A stretch of 11,285 nt of DNA from Podila epigama (taxonomy: Eukaryota; Mortierellomycota; Mortierellomycetes; Mortierellales; Mortierellaceae), in NCBI GenBank assembly GCA_015679605.1, contig JAAAVE010000325.1, positions 11,558 to 22,842 on the forward strand, in the 5' to 3' direction. Shown piece by piece: positions 8,801 to 11,285 of the stretch; positions within the stretch are counted from its first letter, which is position 1; each line of letters begins with the position of its first letter. A program made the translations under genes and the position numbers. The notes under the pieces were generated by a model. The model had not been told where the DNA came from, searched no databases, and was given only the letters and a program-made list of their open reading frames with translations.

Positions 8801-10681
8801 GATTTTTTTGATAGCATACTCCGTCCCATCCAACTTGTTACGAGCCTTGAACACGCTAGCAAAGCCGCCCTTGCCCAACTTGCAAATCTCTACAAAGTCG
8901 TGCTTGTATCGTGTGGGATCATTATCAAACATGTCGCCAAAGGAGAGGGTGCGCATCATGGGTGTCGCTGTCGGAAAGACGGTGTTGGCAATGTGTGGTG
9001 TGCGAAAGAAGGCAGAGGGTACAATTCCTTTGGACGATAGAGAGTCTGATATACTCTGACTGCTGTGAGTCGAAGTCATGTCCATTCCACGTTTGCTCCC
9101 ATCCTTGTTCTCTGTCGGTGTCGAAGGAGGCGCCATAATCCTGCGGCTTTCGAGGATCATTTGCTCTTGCTTGATGGAAGTCAATGCTGACAAGACTAAC
9201 GACCGAAATGCTCGCTGGTACGATGAACGTACAGCACTCATCTCTTCCAGATACTCTTCGTCAATGATGCCCATGTTACTCAGGGTTTTGCAGATGACTT
9301 GAGAGAGGGGAAAACAAAGGTGCCAATATTAGACCAGATTGTCCAATGTCAATGTCAATTGTATTTATCAACTGTCGAGAGCAGATTTGTGTCGTCATTA
9401 GGGTGCGACGAGACTCACCATAAAACAGTTTTCGGCTTCTTTCAGGACTTTGGTCGTACAACAAACAAAAGTTATCCAACAACGACACCAAGAGTAGCTT
9501 TCCTTGCCTGCGCTTGTTCTCCATAATGCGCTCATGGTCCTTCCGCTTGTTCTTGGGTATGACTTGATACGGGCGATGTTCCTGTAATCCGATTTGGTCC
9601 GATTCTGACATTTCCAAGTTATAAGTTATAGACCGTCAATACATGGGAAGAAAAAATGCAATGCGAGGTTCTCAATGCAAAGATATAGAAATGAGCAGAA
9701 AGAAAAAGAAGGAATCAATGGGCGTTGGAGGATAAGAGAAAATGACAATCGATATTTACCATCAAATTCATTGACACCAGCAAATATTTGGAATCTTTCT
9801 GCTGCTTCGACGTATCCTTCCATGCCTGTAGGACCACCATGATTCTCTTCATCATCGAAACCCATGGGCGCCAAAAGATAACTTCCTTGAGCATCCTTGA
9901 TAGTAAACGGGTTGTGAGAGTCGGATAGGCTATCATAATCCTCGTTGTCACTTTCACTACCACTCTCATGGTCATCCTCATCATCATCCTCATCATCATC
10001 CTCGTTTTCATCCTCATCCTCATCGCTATCTGGGTCACTGTCCTGAATAAACATTGCTGCGGGGCCGGTACGAGTATTGTGGTCATCATCTGTGGTCAGT
10101 CCCTCGTCATGGTCTTCCTCAGATGTTTCCGGTGGACGCCAAATGAATCTCTTGGACTGAGTCGTGGTTGAAGCCTTGTTTTCACCGTCCGTTTCAAAAA
10201 CCGCAAAGTGACTATGGTCCATTGTAAGGTTGCCCTGGTCGAATGAAATATTGGTGGCTTGTTCATCGAAAATGAAGGTCGAGGAATCATACACTTCATT
10301 CTCGCAGTCAGCATCATTGCGATCCTCGCTGTCCTTGATGATGACACCATCCTCAAAGACTTCTTCCAGCTCAGGCTCAGAGTCAGAGTGCAGTGTCATG
10401 ACGGTTGTATTCCGCATGAGTGGCCGACTCTTCCGACCCTCCATACCCGTTGATGACGGACTCCTTAGGAACGTGCCATTGTTGTAATGATCATGGCTTT
10501 TGTCGATAACCCTTTGACTAATTTGAGGTCCTGATCCGGTCGCTTCGTTGTTCCGCATGCTCCAGAACGTCGATCCTGATTTGAGATGATCTGCTTTTAC
10601 CGACGATCGCAAAGGAGAACTATGGCCGCTGGATGATCTGTTCCTATTGTCTTCCATGGTTGGAAGGTTCAACATGACCAT
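5830..10681 (-). CDS. HRI: HRI-type eIF2-alpha kinase (EIF2AK1-like)
   Basis: This Ser/Thr kinase should phosphorylate eIF2-alpha to curb translation initiation under stress. Five exons (transcript order): 10681-9760, 9604-9419, 9297-6961, 6837-6782 and 6666-5830, joining in frame to 1445 aa. Introns are 155, 121, 123 and 115 bp. HRI assignment rests on the N-terminal helical segment LLLVSLLDNFCLLYDQSPER (344-363) through about 405, and on a C-terminal coiled coil (about 1394-1443). Kinase landmarks: Gly loop LGKGGFASV (510-518), Lys533 in YAIKK, Glu551 in FREIKFL, IHRDLKPGNIFL with Asp1011, DFG at 1102-1104, YASPEQL (1168-1174) and DIYSLG (1186-1191). All catalytic residues are present. The size is unusual: an acidic N-terminal extension, a roughly 330-residue insert after SSWLEH, a polyQ insert between HRD and DFG, and a long activation loop. 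I saw no Cys-Pro heme motif, so heme control is unproven. Starts at 10675 or 10657 are also possible (1443 or 1437 aa). PERK or GCN2 are less likely: no signal peptide, RWD or HisRS domain is visible. Confidence 0.9.
7289..7315 (-). repeat. polyglutamine tract (nine CAA/CAG codons) in HRI
   Basis: Nine consecutive Gln codons are built from three perfect copies of the 9-nt unit CAG CAA CAA. The tract lies at residues 1031-1039 of the kinase, within the insert between the HRD catalytic loop and the DFG motif. The mixed codons and exact 9-bp period suggest growth by slippage or duplication of a longer unit rather than simple CAG expansion. Confidence 0.9.
8546..8626 (-). repeat. Asp/Glu/Tyr-rich coding repeat in the HRI kinase insert
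   Basis: This tract encodes 27 residues (594-620) made almost wholly of Asp, Glu and Tyr, with repeated DEYE-type units. At DNA level the plus strand shows CATACTCATCCT-like 12-bp periodicity. It lies near the start of the long insert between the N-lobe and the hinge, which in eIF2-alpha kinases is typically variable and unstructured. Confidence 0.85.
9932..10042 (-). repeat. acidic Asp/Glu/Ser coding tract in the HRI N-terminus
   Basis: About 37 residues (214-250) are nearly all Asp, Glu and Ser, encoded by GAT/GAG/GAC-type triplets that read as CATCCT/CATCAT repeats on the plus strand. The tract precedes the HRI-like helical domain and belongs to a long N-terminal extension with many SD and SE sites that could be casein-kinase-2 targets (inferred). 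Confidence 0.85.
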
Positions 10682-11285
10682 TCGCAAAGCGAAAACAACG
10701 AATAAAAAATAAAAGAGACCTAACGATACATATGACCATGTAAGTAAGCTTGGTTTATATCTCTGTGATCAAAAAGTACCCACAGTTCACCGTCAATCCT
10801 CAGGTTAACTGTGGCCCAATGTGTGGCCATTGCATCAACAGGACGATGGTGTAACTGATGTGGTGTATTGATAATCCTTCTCCTTTTTCTTGTCTTGGGA
10901 GTCACGGTGTGCCTGACAAGATTGTAATCGTATGGTGCTACGTGGCACTTTTTTTTTGTTTGTGTTGGTGCAGAGTCATATGGAACATGATAGAACCCCA
11001 TTTTTTTTTTCTTTTTTTTCTTGAATTGGGTTTCTGAGGTACCTTTTCTTTTGTTCAGAAAGCCAATAGGCCAATCTTTGTCTTTTTTTTAATTCTCTTT
11101 TTGTTTGACGACGTGAAATAAACACGAGATAGGGCGAGAATACAGATAAATATGTGGATGTAGATATGTAGAAATGGCAACAGATGTTACCCTGTCGTGA
11201 ACATAAGGTTGTCGTTATTGGAAAAGGAAAAAAATAAAAAGAATGAGCCCTGACAGGTTTCCACAAGTCGTCTTTTTTTTTTTTT
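10682..11285. promoter_or_regulatory. upstream region of the HRI kinase gene
   Basis: About 600 bp without a supported protein gene. On the minus strand, just before the kinase ATG (10682-10720), the leader is T-rich, as in the other genes here, so a short leader is likely. Farther up come one 93-codon ATG ORF (separate entry), A-rich runs around 11002-11030, and a T-run at the window edge (11273-11285). Other long frames here start at non-ATG codons and have no recognisable content. I see no clear TATA box or terminator. Confidence 0.5.
10720..11001 (-). other. 93-codon upstream ORF before the HRI kinase
   Basis: An ATG at 11001, with A at -3 and G at +4, opens a frame of 93 codons. It ends in TAG 38 nt before the kinase start at 10681. 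The product contains a basic cluster (KTRKRRR) but no domain I recognise. If the kinase transcript starts upstream of 11001, this would be a long upstream ORF able to reduce kinase translation. If transcription starts near the T-rich tract around 10700, it is irrelevant. It cannot be joined in frame to the kinase by the only obvious splice pair there (GTACTT to TTAG). Confidence 0.2.

Noticed and set aside
9968-10171. Plus-strand ORFs rich in Ile/Leu/Val, also around 7277 and 8186, looking like membrane proteins
   Set aside because: They are antisense shadows of the acidic and polyglutamine repeats in the kinase gene; the minus strand carries conserved kinase motifs.
10976-11266. 96-codon minus-strand frame at the window edge
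   Set aside because: It begins with TTG, not ATG, is low in complexity toward its end, and has no recognisable motif.

Overview
The window carries three intron-containing nuclear genes of a eukaryote, and all three are conserved housekeeping or stress genes. The organism is most likely a fungus from an early-diverging lineage, perhaps a Mucoromycota or Mortierella-like genome. That placement is an inference. It rests on short introns (101-155 bp) with GT...AG borders, T/C-rich leaders, frequent A/T runs and microsatellites, tight gene spacing, a yeast-type lumenal tail on the SNARE, and an HRI-type kinase. No rRNA, tRNA, CRISPR array or transposon was recognised.

Layout. Positions 169-3307 (minus strand) encode long-form tRNase Z in five exons, 883 codons from the first AUG. 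An upstream in-frame, ATG-free stretch looks like a mitochondrial presequence. Positions 3308-4021 hold that leader and the shared divergent promoter. Positions 4022-5655 (plus strand) encode a Tlg2/syntaxin-16 t-SNARE in five exons, 386 aa. Positions 5656-5829 are a short convergent 3' spacer. Positions 5830-10681 (minus strand) encode a very large HRI-type (EIF2AK1-like) eIF2-alpha kinase in five exons, about 1445 aa. Positions 10682-11285 are its upstream region and contain one ATG-initiated upstream ORF. Every exon phase was checked by hand: the joined exons give 2652, 1161 and 4338 nt, each an exact multiple of three, with uninterrupted homology across the junctions.

The three genes do not form a pathway. 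tRNase Z matures tRNA 3' ends in nucleus and mitochondrion, Tlg2 serves endosome-to-Golgi membrane fusion, and the HRI kinase shuts down translation initiation under stress. I found no undescribed multi-gene system. The most interesting signals are within genes: the ATG-depleted mitochondrial leader of tRNase Z, large low-complexity insertions inside the HRI kinase domain, and a 56-nt exon that carries the end of its activation loop.
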